DNA from: Liolophura sinensis
Taxonomy: Eukaryota; Mollusca; Polyplacophora; Chitonida; Chitonidae
Reading direction: 5' to 3'
Assembly: GCF_032854445.1 (NCBI RefSeq)
Contig: NW_027018160.1
Span: 1-64,000, forward strand
Length of the DNA stretch: 64,000 nucleotides
The position numbers were made by a program, and so were the translations under genes. Position 1 is the first letter of the stretch; each line of letters starts with the position of its first letter. This document shows, piece by piece, positions 26,342 through 40,400 of this stretch. Under the pieces are notes generated by a model. That model was not told the DNA's origin and ran no database searches. It saw only the letters and a list, made by a program, of their open reading frames with translations.

Positions 26342-29300
26342 TTGATTATAAGTTATTTGCCCTTCGGTAGCCCAGAAGACGTCAAATCTTTGGGCCAAGC
26401 CCATTTAACTCATCCAGCAATTGTCTTACTTCTAAGTCGAAGACAAACTCAATGTCTTTATCTACATGTTGAAAAACCACACCATTTGTATATAAAAAAC
26501 ACAAGGTACTTGATACACTCTGCTGTAAAAAGTACAATTAAACACTGACCCACATAAATAAGGTGCCAAAAGATGCGCAATTGGGCCAGGCATCTCCAGC
26601 TGTTGAAAAATTGCAAATTTCCTTGGTTTCCATGGAGTAAGAGCCGTTGTTAGGCACGTGATTTTCACATAAATGCTCATTCAATTGTAGCTACAGCCAT
26701 AAGTGTTGGTCGGAGAGCAACGCGGTTTGCACCATTCGATTTCTCGTCACAAAATACGTCGGATTAGCCTCTTACCAGCAGCATTGGAACAGTTTTTCCA
26801 CTTTTGGATTTTTGCCTGGGCTTTTTGCTAATTCAATTCGGCTACATTTACTATGTAATATCGCGACTGGTCATTACTATAGTCAACTTTTGATTATAAG
26901 TTATGTGCCCTTCGGTAGCCCTGAAGACGTCAAGTCTTTGGGCCAAGCCCATTTAACTCATCCAGCAATTGTCTTACTTCTAAGTCGAAGACAAACTCAA
27001 TGTCTTTATCTACATGTTGAAAAACCACACCATTTGTATATAAAAAACACAAGGTACTTGATACAGTCTGCTGTAAAAAGTATAATTAAACACTGACCCA
27101 CATCAATAAGGTGCCAAAAGATGCGCAATTGGGCCAGGCATCTCCAGCTGTTGAAAAATTGCAAATTTTCTTGGTTTCCATGGAGTAAGAGCCGTTGTTA
27201 GGCACGTGATTTTCACATAAATGCTCATTCAATTGTAGCTACAGCCATAAGTGTTGGTCGGAGAGCAATGCGGTTTGCACCATTCGATTTCTCGTCACAA
27301 AATACGTCGGATTAGCCTCTTACCAGCAGCATTGGAACAGTTTTACCACTTTTGGATTTTTGCTTGGGATTTTTGCTAATTAAATTCGGCTACATTTACT
27401 ATGTAATATCGCGACTGGTCATTACTATAGTCAACTTTTGATTATAAGTTATGTGCCCTTCGGTAGCCCAGAAGACGTCAAATCTTTGGGCCAAGCCCAT
27501 TTAACTCATCCAGCAATTGTCTTACTTCTAAGTCGAAGACAAACTCAATGTCTTTATCTACATGTTGAAAAACCACACCATTTGTATATAAAAAACACAA
27601 GGTACTTGATACAGTCTGCTGTAAAAAGTACAATTAAACACTGACCCACATCAATAAGGTGCCAAAAGATGCGCAATTGGGCCAGGCATCTCCAGCTGTT
27701 GAAAAATTGCAAATTTCCTTGGTTTCCATGGAGTAAGAGCCGTTGCTGGTCACGTGAATTTTCACATAAATGCTCATTCAATTGTCGCTACAGCCAAAAG
27801 TATTGGTCGGAGAGCAACGCGGTTTGCACCATTCGATTTCTCGTCACAAAATACGTCGGATTAGCCTCTTACCAGCAGCATTGGAACAGTTTTTCCACTT
27901 TTGGATTTTTGCCTGGGCTTTTTGCTAATCAATTCGGCTACATTTACTATGTAATATCGCGACTGGTCATTACTATATTCAACTTTTGATTATAAGTTAT
28001 GTGCCCTTCGGTAGCCCAGAAAGACGTCAAATCTTTGGGCCAAGCCCATTTAAACTCATCCAGCAATTGTCTTACTTCTAAGTCGAGACAAACTCAATGT
28101 CTTTATCTACATGTTGAAAAACCACACCATTTGTATATAAAAACAACAAGGTACTTGATACACTCTGCTGTAAAAAGTACAATTGAACACTGACCCACAT
28201 CAATAAGGTGCCAAAAGATGCGCAATTGGGCCAGGCATCTCCAGCTGTTGAAAAATTGCAAATTTCCTTGGTTTCCATGGAGTAAGAGCCGTTGTTAGGC
28301 ACGTGATTTCACATAAATGCTCATTCAATTGTCGCTACAGCCAAAAGTATTGGTTGGAGAGCAACGCGGTTTGCACATTCGATTCTCGTCACAAAATACG
28401 TCGATTAGCCTCTTACCAGCATTATTGGGACAGTTTTTCCACTTTTGGATTTTTGCCTGGGCTTTTTGCTAATTAAATTCGGCTACATTTACTATGTAAT
28501 ATCGCGACTGGTCATTACTATAGTCAACTTTTGATTATAAGTTATGTGCCCTTCGTAGCCCAGAAGGACGTCAAATCTTTGGGCCAAGCCCATTTAACTC
28601 ATCCAGCAATTGTCTTACTTCTAAGTCGAAGACAAACTCATGTCTTTATCTACATGTTGAAAAACCACACCATTTGTATATAAAAACAACAAGGTACTTG
28701 ATACAGTCTGCTGTAAAAAGTACAACTGAACACTGACCCACATCAATAAGGTGCCAAAAGATGCGGAATTGGGCCAGGCATCTCCAGCTGTTGAAAAATT
28801 GCAATTTCCTTGGTTTCCATGGAGTAAGAGCCGTTGCTGGTCACGTGATTTTTCACATAAATGCTCATTCAATTGTCGCTACAGCCAAAAGTATTGGTCG
28901 GAGAGCAACGCGGTTTGCACCATTCGATTTCTCGTCACAAAATACGTCGGATTAGCCTCTTACCAGCAGTATTGGAACAGTTTTCCACTTTGGGATTTTT
29001 GCCTGGGCTTTTTGCTAATTAAATTCGGCTACATTACTATGTACCATCGCGACTGGTCATTACTATAGTCAACTTTTGATTATAAGTTATGTGCCCTTCG
29101 GTAGCCCTGAAGACGTCAAGTCTTTGGGCCAAGCCCATTTAACTCATCCAGCAATTGTCTTACTTCTAAGTCGAAGACAAACTCAATGTCTTTATCTACA
29201 TGTTGAAAAACCACACCATTTTGTATATAAAAAACACAAGGTACTTGATACAGTCTGCTGTAAAAAAGTATAATTAAACACTGACCCACATCAATAAGGT

Positions 29301-30173
29301 GCCAAAAGATGCGCAATTGGGCCAGGCATCTTCATCTGTGAAAAAATTGCAAATTTCCTTGGTTTCCATGGAGTAAGAGCCGTTGTTAGGCACGTGATTT
29401 TCACATAAATGCTCATTCAATTGTAGCTACAGCCATAAGTGTTGGTCGGAGAGCAGCGCGGTTTGCACCATTCGATTTCTCGTCACAAAATACGTCGGAT
29501 TAGCCTCTTACCAGCAGCATTGGAACAGTTTTTCCACTTTTGGATTTTTGCCTGGGCTTTTTGCTAATTTAATTCGGCTACATTTACTATGTACCATCGC
29601 GACTGGTCATTACTATATTTAACTTTTGATTATAAGTTATTTGCCCTTCGGTAGCCCATAAGACGTCAAATCTTTGGGCCAAGCCCATTTAACTCATCCA
29701 GCAATTGTCTTACTTCTAAGTCGAAGACAAACTCAATGTCTTTATCTACATGTTGAAAAACCACACCATTTGTATATAAAAACAACAAGGTACTTGATAC
29801 AGTCTGCTGTAAAAAGTACAATTGAACACTGACCCACATCAATAAGGTGCCAAAAGATGCGCAATTGGGCCAGGCATCTCCAGCTGTTGAAAAATTGCAA
29901 ATTTCCTTGGTTTCCATGGAGTAAGAGCCGTTGCTGGTCACGTGATTTTCACATAAATGCTCATTCAATTGTCGCTACAGCCAAAAGTATTGGTCGGAGA
30001 GCAACGCGGTTTGCACCATTCGATTTCTCGTCACAAAATACGTCGGATTAGCCTCTTACCAGCAGCATTGGAACAGTTTTTCCACTTTTGGATTTTTGCC
30101 TGGGCTTTTTGCTAATTAAATTCGGCTACATTTACTATGTAATATCGCGACTGGTCATTACTATATTCAACTT
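26342..30173 (+). repeat. Satellite monomers, mixed types, error-rich centre
   Basis: Seven full-length monomers at 26342, 26890, 27438, about 27987, about 28531, 29076 and about 29624. The CCCTGAAGACGTCAAG variant appears at 26,930 and 29,104 and again at 33,203 and 39,778. From about 27,990 to 29,340 there are many one-base insertions and deletions (see findings). No foreign sequence is present. Confidence 0.8.
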
Positions 30174-30980
30174 TTGATTATAAGTTATGTGCCCTTCGGT
30201 AGCCCAGAAGACGTCAAATCTTTGGGCCAAGCCCATTTAACTCATCCAGCAATTGTCTTACTTCTAAGTCGAAGACAAACTCAATGTCTTTATCTACATG
30301 TTGAAAAACCACACCATTTGTATATAAAAAACACAAGGTATTTGATACAGTCTGCTGTAAAAAGCACAATTAAACACTGACCCACATCAATAAGGTGCCA
30401 AAAGATGCGCAATTGGGCCAGGCATCTCCAGCTGTTGAGAAATTGCAAATTTCTTTGGTTTCCATGGAGTAAGAGCCGTTGCTGGTCACGTGATTTTCAC
30501 ATAAATGCTCATTCAATTGCTTCTAAGTCGAAGACAAACTCAATGTCTTTATCTACATGTTGAAAAACCACACCATTTGTATATAAAAAGCACAAGGTAC
30601 TTGATACAGTCTGCTGTAAAAAGCACAATTAAACACTGACCCACATCAATAAGGTGCCAAAAGATGCGCAATTGGGCCAGGCATCTCCAGCTGTTGAAAA
30701 ATTGCAAATTTCCTTGGTTTCCATGGAGTAAGAGCCGTTGTTAGTCACGTGATTTTCACATAAATGCTCATTCAATTGTAGCTACAGCCATAAGTGTTGG
30801 TCGGAGAGCAACGCGGTTTGCACCATTCGATTTCTCGTCACAAAATACGTCGGATTAGCCTCTTACCAGCAGCATTGGAACAGTTTTTCCACTTTTGGAT
30901 TTTTGCCTGGGCTTTTTGCTAATTCAATTTGGCTACATTTACTATGTAATATCGCGACTGGTCATTACTATATTCAACTT
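30174..30980 (+). repeat. Compound unit: full monomer joined to a truncated monomer (289-bp internal deletion)
   Basis: The distance between successive CTTCTAAGTCG marks is 259 bp here (30,261 to 30,520) instead of 548, so about 289 bp are missing. The junction reads ATTCAATTG then CTTCTAAGTCG. Both parental positions carry CAATTGTC, so short homology lies at both sides, though five bases (TCTTA) of the right parent were also lost. The next phase mark is at 30981. It is the only deletion of this size in the window. Confidence 0.9.
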
Positions 30981-33900
30981 TTGATTATAAGTTATGTGCC
31001 CTTCGGTAGCCCAGAAGACGTCAAATCTTTGGGCCAAGCCCATTTTAACTCATCCAGCAATTGTCTTACTTCTAAGTCGAAGACAAACTCAATGTCTTTA
31101 TCTACATGTTGAAAAACCACACCATTTGTATATAAAAACAACAAGGTACTTGATACAGTCTGCTGTAAAAAGTACAATTGAACACTGACCCACATCAATA
31201 AGGTGCCAAAAGATGCGCAATTGGGCCAGGCATCTCCAGCTGTTGAAAAATTGCAAATTTCCTTGGTTTCCATGGAGTAAGAGCCGTTGTTAGGCACGTG
31301 ATCTTCACATAAATGCTCATTCAATTGTCGCTACAGCCAAAAGTATTGGTTGGAGAGCAACGCGGTTTGCACCATTCGATTTCTCGTCACAAAATACGTC
31401 GGATTAGCTTCTTACCAGCAGTATTGGGACAGTTTTTCCACTTTGGATTTTTGCCTGGGCTTCTTGCTAATTAAATTCGGCTACATTTACTATGTAATAT
31501 CGCGACTGGTCATTACTATATTCAACTTTTGATTATAAGTTATGTGCCCTTCGCTAGCCCAGAAGACGTCAAATCTTTGGGCCAAGCCCATTTAACTCAT
31601 CCAGCAATTGTCTTACTTCTAAGTCGAAGACAAACTCAATGTCTTTATCTACATGTTGAAAAACCACACCATTTGTATATAAAAAACACAAGGTACTTGA
31701 TACAGTCTGCTGTAAAAAGCACAATTAAACACTGACCCACATCAATAAGGTGCCAAAAGATGCGCAATTGGGCCAGGCATCTCCAGCTGTTGAAAAATTG
31801 CAAATTTCCTTGGTTTCCATGGAGTAAGAGCCGTTGTTAGGAACGTGATCTTCACATAAATGCTCATTCAATTGTCGCTACAGCCAAAAGTATTGGTTGG
31901 AGAGCAACGCGGTTTGCACCATTCGATTTCTCGTCACAAAATACGTCGGATTAGCTTCTTACCAGCAGTATTGGGACAGTTTTTCCACTTTGGATTTTTG
32001 CCTGGGCTTCTTGCTAATTAAATTCGGCTACATTTACTATGTAATATCGCGACTGGTCATTACTATATTCAACTTTTGATTATAAGTTATGTGCCCTTCG
32101 CTAGCCCAGAAGACGTCAAATCTTTGGGCCAAGCCCATTTAACTCATCCAGCAATTGTCTTACTTCTAAGTCGAAGACAAACTCAATGTCTTTATCTACA
32201 TGTTGAAAAACCACACCATTTGTATATAAAAAACACAAGGTACTTGATACAGTCTGCTGTAAAAAGCACAATTAAACACTGACCCACATCAATAAGGTGC
32301 CAAAAGATGCGCAATTGGGCCAGGCATCTCCAGCTGTTGAAAAATTGCAAATTTCCTTGGTTTCCATGGAGTAAGAGCCGTTGTTAGGCACGTGATTTTC
32401 ACATAAATGCTCATTCAATTGTAGCTACAGCCATAAGTGTTGGTCGGAGAGCAACGCGGTTTGCACCATTCGATTTCTCGTCACAAAATACGTCGTATTA
32501 GCCTCTTACCAGCAGCATTGGAACAGTTTTTCCACTTTTGGATTTTTGCCTGGGCTTTTTGCTAATTCAATTCGGCTACATTTACTATGTAATATCGCGA
32601 CTGGTCATTACTATATTCAACTTTTGATTATAAGTTATGTGCCCTTCGGTAGCCCAGAAGACGTCAAATCTTTGGGCCAAGCCCATTTAACTCATCCAGC
32701 AATTGTCTTACTTCTAAGTCGAAGACAAACTCAATGTCTTTATCTACATGTTGAAAAACCACACCATTTGTATATAAAAACAACAAGGTACTTGATACAG
32801 TCTGCTGTAAAAAGTACAATTGAACACTGACCCACATCAATAAGGTGCCAAAAGATGCGCAATTGGGCCAGGCATCTCCAGCTGTTGAAAAATTGCAAAT
32901 TTCCTTGGTTTCCATGGAGTAAGAGCCGTTGTTAGGCACGTGATTTTCACATAAATGCTCATTCAATTGTCGCTACAGCCAAAAGTATTGGTTGGAGAGC
33001 AACGCGGTTTGCACCATTCGATTTCTCGTCACAAAATACGTCGGATTAGCTTCTTACCAGCAGTATTGGAACAGTTTTTCCACTTTGGGATTTTTGCCTG
33101 GGCTTTTTGCTAATTAAATTCGGCTACATTTACTATGTAATATCGCGACTGGTCATTACTATAGTCAACTTTTGATTATAAGTTATGTGCCCTTCGGTAG
33201 CCCTGAAGACGTCAAGTCTTTGGGCCAAGCCCATTTAACTCATCCAGCAATTGTCTTACTTCTAAGTCGAAGACAAACTCAATGTCTTTATCTACATGTT
33301 GAAAAACCACACCATTTGTATATAAAAAACACAAGGTACTTGATACAGTCTGCTGTAAAAAGTATAATTAAACACTGACCCACATCAATAAGGTGCCAAA
33401 AGATGCGCAATTGGGCCAGGCATCTTCATCTGTTGAAAAATTGCAAATTTCTTTGGTTTCCATGGAGTAAGAGCCGTTGTTAGGCACGTGATTTTCACAT
33501 AAATGCTCATTCAATTGTAGCTACAGCCATAAGTGTTGGTCGGAGAGCAACGCGGTTTGCACCATTCGATTTCTCGTCACAAAATACGTCGGATTAGCCT
33601 CTTACCAGCAGCATTGGAACAGTTTTTCCACTTTTGGATTTTTGCCTGGGCTTTTTGCTAATTAAATTCGGCTACATTTACTATGTAATATCGCGACTGG
33701 TCATTACTATATTCAACTTTTGATTATAAGTTATTTGCCCTTCGGTAGCCCAGAAGACGTCAAATCTTTGGGCCAAGCCCATTTAACTCATTCAGCAATT
33801 GTCTTACTTCTAAGTCGAAGGCAAACTCAATGTCTTTATCTACATGTTGAAAAACCACACCATTTGTATATAAAAACAACAAGGTACTTGATACAGTCTG

Positions 33901-35912
33901 CTGTAAAAAGTACAATTGAACACTGACCCACATCAATAAGGTGCCAAAAGATGCGCAATTGGGCCAGGCATCTCCACCTGTTGAAAAATTGCAAATTTCC
34001 TTGGTTTCCATGGAGTAAGAGCCGTTGCTGATCACGTGATTTTCATATAAATGCTCATTCAATTGTCGCTACAGACATAAGTATTGGTCGGAGAGCAACG
34101 CGGTTTGCACCATTCGATTTCTCGTCAGAAAATACGTCGGATTAGCCTCTTACCAGCAGCATTGGAACAGTTTTTCCACTTTTGGATTTTTGCCTGGGCT
34201 TTTTGCTAATTAAATTCGGCTACATTTACTATGTAATATCGCGACTGGTCATTACTATATTCAACTTTTGATTATAAGTTATGTGCCCTTCGGTAGCCCA
34301 GAAGACGTCAAATCTTTGGGCCAAGCCCATTTAACTCATCGAGCAATTGTCTTACTTCTAAGTCGAAGACAAACTCAATGTCTTTATCTACATGTTGAAA
34401 AACCACACCATTTGTATATAAAAAACACAAGGTACTTGATACAGTCTGCTGTAAAAAGCACAATTAAACACTGACCCACATCAGTAAGGTGCCAAAAGAT
34501 GCGCAATTGGGCAGGCATCTCCAGCTGTTGAAAAATTGCAAATTTCCTTGGTTTCCATGGAGTAAGAGCCGTTGTTAGGCACGTGATTTTCACATAAATG
34601 CTCATTCAATTGTAGCTACAGCCATAAGTGTTGGTCGGAGAGCAACGCGGTTTCCACCATTCGATTTCTCGTCACAAAATACGTCGGATTAGCCTCTTAC
34701 CAGCAGCATTGGAACAGTTTTTCCACTTTTGGATTTTTGCCTGGGCTTTTTGCTAATTCAATTCGGCTACATTTACTATGTAATATCGCGACTGGTCATT
34801 ACTATATTCAACTTTTGATTATAAGTTATGTGCCCTTCGGTAGCCCAGAAGACGTCAAATCTTTGGGCCAAGCCCATTTAACTCATCCAGCAATTGTCTT
34901 ACTTCTAAGTCGAAGACAAACTCAATGTCTTTATCTACATGTTGAAAAACCACACCATTTGTATATAAAAACAACAAGGTACTTGATACAGTCTGCTGTA
35001 AAAAGTACAATTGAACACTGACCCACATCAATAAGGTGCCAAAAGATGCGGAATTGGGCCAGGCATCTCCAGCTGTTGAAAAATTGCAAATTTCCTTGGT
35101 TTCCATGGAGTAAGAGCCGTTGCTGGTCACGTGATTTTCACATAAATGCTCATTCAATTGTCGCTACAGCCAAAAGTATTGGTCGGAGAGCAACGCGGTT
35201 TGCACCATTCGATTTCTCGTCACAAAATACGTCGGATTATCCTCTTACCAGCAGCATTGGAACAATTTTTCTCCACTTTGGGATTTTTGCCTGGGCTTTT
35301 TGCTAATTAAATTCGGCTACATTTACTATGTAATATCGCGACTGGTCATTACTATAGTCAACTTTTGATTATAAGTTATTTGCCCTTCGGTAGCCCAGAA
35401 GACGTCAAATCTTTGGGCCAAGCCCATTTAACTCATCCAGCAATTGTCTTACTTCTAAGTCGAAGACAAACTCAATGTCTTTATCTACATGTTGAAAAAC
35501 CACACCATTTGTATATAAAAAACACAAGGTACTTGATACACTCTGCTGTAAAAAGTACAATTAAACACTGACCCACATCAATAAGGTGCCAAAAGATGCG
35601 CAATTGGGCCAGGCATCTCCAGCTGTTTAAAAATTGCAAATTTCCTTGGTTTCCATGGAGTAAGAGCCGTTGTTAGGCACGTGATTTTCACATAAATGCT
35701 CATTCAATTGTAGCTACAGCCATAAGTGTTGGTCGGAGAGCAACGCGGTTTGCACCATTCGATTTCTCGTCAGAAAATACGTCGGATTAGCCTCTTACCA
35801 GCAGCATTGGAACAGTTTTACCACTGTTGGATTTTTGCTTGGGCTTTTTGCTAATTAAATTCGGCTACATTTACTATGTAATATCGCGACTGGTCATTAC
35901 TATATTCAACTT
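30981..35912 (+). repeat. Satellite monomers including a fresh single-monomer duplication
   Basis: Nine monomers at 30981, 31529, 32076, 32624, 33172, 33720, 34268, 34815 and 35365. Within them, about 31,300-31,838 and 31,847-32,386 are essentially identical 547-bp units sharing four private changes: GGTTGGAGAGC, a one-base-shorter CACTTTGGATTT, GGGCTTCTTGC and CTTCGCTAGCC. Such identity between adjacent units is unusual here, where adjacent units normally differ at many sites. Confidence 0.8.
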
Positions 35913-37450
35913 TTGATTATAAGTTATGTGCCCTTCGGTAGCCCAGAAGACGTCAAATCTTTGGGCCAAGCCCATTTAACTCATCCACCAATTGTCTTAC
36001 TTCTAAGTCGAAGACAAACTCAATGTCTTTATCTACATGTTGAAAAACCACACCATTTGTATATAAAAACAACAAGGTACTTGATACAGTCTGCTGTAAA
36101 AAGTACAATTGAACACTGACCCACATCAATAAGGTGCCAAAAGATGCGCAATTGGGCCAGGCATCTCCAGCTGTTGAAAAATTGCAAATTTCCTTGGTTT
36201 CCATGGAGTAAGAGCCGTTGCTGGGCACGTAATTTTCACATAAATGCTCATTCAATTGTCCCTGCATCCAAAAGTATTGGTCGGAGAGCAACGCGGTTTG
36301 CACCATTTGAATTCACGTCACAAAATACGTCGGATTAGCCTCTTACCAGCAGCTTTGGAACAGTTTTTCCACTTTTGGATTTTTGCCTGGGCTTTTTGCT
36401 AATTGAAATCGGCTACATTTACTATGTAATATCGCGACTGGTCATTTCTATTGTCAACTTTTGATTATAAGTTATGTGCCCTTCGGTAGCCCAGAGGACG
36501 TCAAATCTTTGGGCCAAGCCCATTTAACTCATCCAGCAATTGTCTTACTTCTAAGTCGAAGACAAACTCAATGTCTTTATCTACATGTTGAAAAACCACA
36601 CCATTTGTATATAAAAACAACAAGGTACTTGATACAGTCTGCTGTAAAATGTACAATTGAACACTGACCCACATCAATAAGGTGCCAAAAGATGCGCAAT
36701 TGGGCCAGGCATCTCCAGCTGTTGAAAAATTGCAAATTTCCTTGGTTTCCATGGAGTAAGAGCCGTTGCTGGGCACGTAATTTTCACATAAATGCTCATT
36801 CAATTGTCCCTGCAGCCAAAAGTGTTGGTCGGAGAGCAACGCGGTTTGCACCATTTGAATTCACGTCACAAAATACGTCGGATTAGCCTCTTACCAGCAG
36901 CTTTGAAACAGTTTTTCCACTTTTGGATTTTTGCCTGGGCTTTTTGCTAATTGAAATCGGCTACATTTACTATGTAATATCGCGACTGGTCATTTCTATT
37001 GTCAACTTTTGATTATAAGTTATGTGCCCTTCGGTAGCCCAGAGGACGTCAAATCTTTGGGCCAAGCCCATTTAACTCACCCAGCAAATGTCTTACTTCT
37101 AAGTCGAAGACAAACTCAATGTCTTTATCTACATGTTGAAAAACCACACCATTTGTATATAAAAACAACAAGGTACTTAATACAGTCTGCTGTAAAAAGT
37201 ACAATTGAACACTGACCCACATCAATAAGGTGCCAAAAGATGCGCAATTGGGCCAGGCATCTCCAGCTGTTGAAAAATTGCAAATTTCCTTGGTTTCCAT
37301 GGAGTAAGAGCCGTTGTTGGGCACGTGATTTTCACATAAATGCTCATTCAATTGTCGCTACAGCCAAAAGTATTGGTCGGAGAGCAACGCGGTTTCCACC
37401 ATTCGATTTCTCGTCACAAAATACGTCGGATTAGCCTCTTACCAGCAGCA
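35913..37450 (+). repeat. Island of region-1-type monomers
   Basis: The units at 35913, 36461 and 37009 carry marks otherwise concentrated before 19,000: CACGTAATTTTC, TGTCCCTGCA, GAATTCACGTCAC, CAGCTTTG, GTCATTTCTATTGTC, CCCAGAGGACG and CAGCAAATG. They resemble the units at 15925, 16473 and 18117. The flanks return to the types of region 2. This suggests copying or exchange over about 18-20 kb within the array, or a remnant of an older arrangement. Confidence 0.7.
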
Positions 37451-40400
37451 TTGGAACAGTTTTTCCACTTTGGGATTTTTGCTTGGGGCTTTTTGCTAAT
37501 TAAATTCGGCTACATTTACTATGTAATATCGCGACTGGTCATTACTATATTCAACTTTTGATTATAAGTTATGTGCCCTTCGGTAGCCCAGAAGACGTCA
37601 AATCTTTGGGCCAAGCCCATTTAACTCATCCAGCAATTGTCTTACTTCTAAGTCGAAGACAAACTCAATGTCTTTATCTACATGTTGAAAAACCACACCA
37701 TTTGTATATAAAAACAACAAGGTACTTGATACAGTCTGCTGTAAAAAGTACAATTGAACACTGACCCACATCAATCAGGTGCCAAAAGATGCGCAATTGG
37801 GCCAGGCATCTCCAGCTGTTGAAAAATTGCAAATTTCCTTGGTTTCCATGGAGTAAGAGCCGTTGTTAGGCACGTGATTTTCACATAAATGCTCATTCAA
37901 TTGTCGCTACAGCCAAAAGTATTGGTCGGAGAGCAACGCGGTTTGCACCATTCGATTTCTCGTCACAAAATACGTCGGATTAGCCTCTTACCAGCAGCAT
38001 TGGAACAGTTTTTCCACTTTTGGATTTTTGCCTGGGCTTTTTGCTAATTCAATTTGGCTACATTTACTATGTAATATCGCGACTGGTCATTACTATATTC
38101 AACTTGTGATTATAAGTTATGTGCCCTTCGGTAGCCCAGAAGACGTCAAATCTTTGGGCCAAGCCCATTTAACTCATCCACCAATTGTCTTACTTCTAAG
38201 TCGAAGACAAACTCAATGTCTTTATCTACAAGTTGGAAAACCACACCATTTGTATATAAAAACAACAAGGTACTTGATACAGTCTGCTGTAAAAAGTACA
38301 ATTGAACACTGACCCACATCAATAAGGTGCCAAAAGATGCGCAATTGGGCCAGGCATCTCCAGCTGTTGAAAAATTGCAAATTTCCTTGGTTTCCATGGA
38401 GTAAGAGCCGTTGCTGGGCATAGATTTTCACATAAATGCTAATTCAATTGTCGCTACAGCCAAAAGTATTGGTCGGAGAGCAACGCGGTTTGCACCATTC
38501 GATTTCTCGTCACAAAATACGTCGGATTAGCTTCTTACCAGCAGTATTGGAACAGTTTTTCCACTTTGGGATTTTTGCCTGGGCTTTTTGCTAATTAAAT
38601 TAGGCTACATTTACTATGTAATATCGCGACTGGTCATTACTATAGTCATCTTTTGATTATAAGTTATGTGCCCTTCGGTAGCCCAGAAGACGTCAAATCT
38701 TTGGGCCAAGCCCATTTAACTCATCCAGCAATTGTCTTACTTCTAAGTCGAAGACAAACTCAATGTCTTTATCTACATGTTGAAAAACCACAACATTTGT
38801 ATATAAAAAAACACAAGGTACTTGATACAGTCTGCTGTAAAAAGTACAATTAAACACTGACCCACATCAATAAGGTGCCAAAAGATGCGCAATTGGGCCA
38901 GGCATCTCCAGCTGTTGAAAAATTGCAAATTTCCTTGGTTTCCATGGAGTAAGAGCCGTTGCTGGTCACGTGATTTTCACATAAATGCTCATTCAATTGT
39001 CGCTACAGCCAAAAGTATTGGTCGGAGAGCAACGCGGTTTGCACCATTCGATTTCTCGTCACAAAATACGTCGGATTAGCTTCTTACCAGCAGTATTGAA
39101 CAGTTTTTCCACTTGGGATTTTTGCCTGGGCTTTTTGCTAATTGAAATCGGCTACATTTACTATGTAATATCGCGACTTGGTCATTTCTATTGTCAACTT
39201 TTGATTATAAGTTATGTGCCCTTCGGTAGCCCAGAAGACGTCAAATCTTTGGGCCAAGCCCATTTAACTCATCCAGCAATTGTCTTACTTCTAAGTCGAA
39301 GACAAACTCAATGGTCTTTATCTACATGTTGAAAAACCACACCATTTGTATATAAAAAACACAAGGTACTTGATACAGTCTGCTGTAAAAAGTACAATTA
39401 AACACTGACCCACATCAATAAGGTGCCAAAAGATGCGCAATTGGGCCAGCATCTCCAGCTGTTGAAAAATTGCAAATTTCCTTGGTTTCCATGGAGTAAG
39501 AGCCGTTGTTAGGCACGTGATTTTCACATAAATGCTCATTCAATTGTCGCTACAGCCAAAAGTATTGGTCGGAGAGCAACGCGGTTTGCACCATTCGATT
39601 TCTCGTCACAAAATACGTCGGATTAGCTTCTTACAAGCAGTATTGGAACAGTTTTTCCACTTTGGGATTTTTGCCTGGGCTTTTTGCTAATTAAATTCGG
39701 CTACATTTACTATGTAATATCGCGACTGGTCATACTATATTCAACTTTTGATTATAAGTTATGTGCCCTTCGGTAGCCCTGAAGACGTCAAGTCTTTGGG
39801 CCAAGCCCATTTAACTCATCCAGCAATTGTCTTACTTCTAAGTCGAAGACAACTCAATGTCTTTATCTACATGTTGAAAAACCACACCATTTGTATATAA
39901 AAAACACAAGGTACTTGATACAGTCTGCTGTAAAAAGTACAATTAAACACTGACCCACATCAATAAGTGCCAAAAGATGCGCAATTGGGCCAGGCATCTC
40001 CAGCTGTTGAAAAATTGCAAATTTCCTTGGTTTGCATGGAGTAAGAGCCGTTGTTAGGCACGTGATTTCACATAAATGCCTCTTTCAATTGTAGCTACAA
40101 CCATAAGTGTTGGTCGGAGAGCAACGCGGTTTGCACCATTCGATTTCTCGTCACAAAATACGTCGGATTAGCCTCTTACCAGCAGCATTGGAACAGTTTT
40201 TCCACTTTTGGATTTTGCTTGGGGTTTTTGCTAATTAAATTCGGCTACATTTACTATGTAATATCGCGACTGGTCATTACTATATTCAACTTTTGATTAT
40301 AAGTTATGTGCCCTTCGGTAGCCCAGAAGACGTCAAATCTTTGGGCCAAGCCCATTTAACTCATCCAGCATTGTCTTACTTCTAAGTCGAAGACAAACTC

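Noticed and set aside
30174-30980. Insertion of a mobile element in the 807-bp unit
   Set aside because: All bases match the monomer. The odd length comes from a 289-bp internal deletion and not from foreign sequence.
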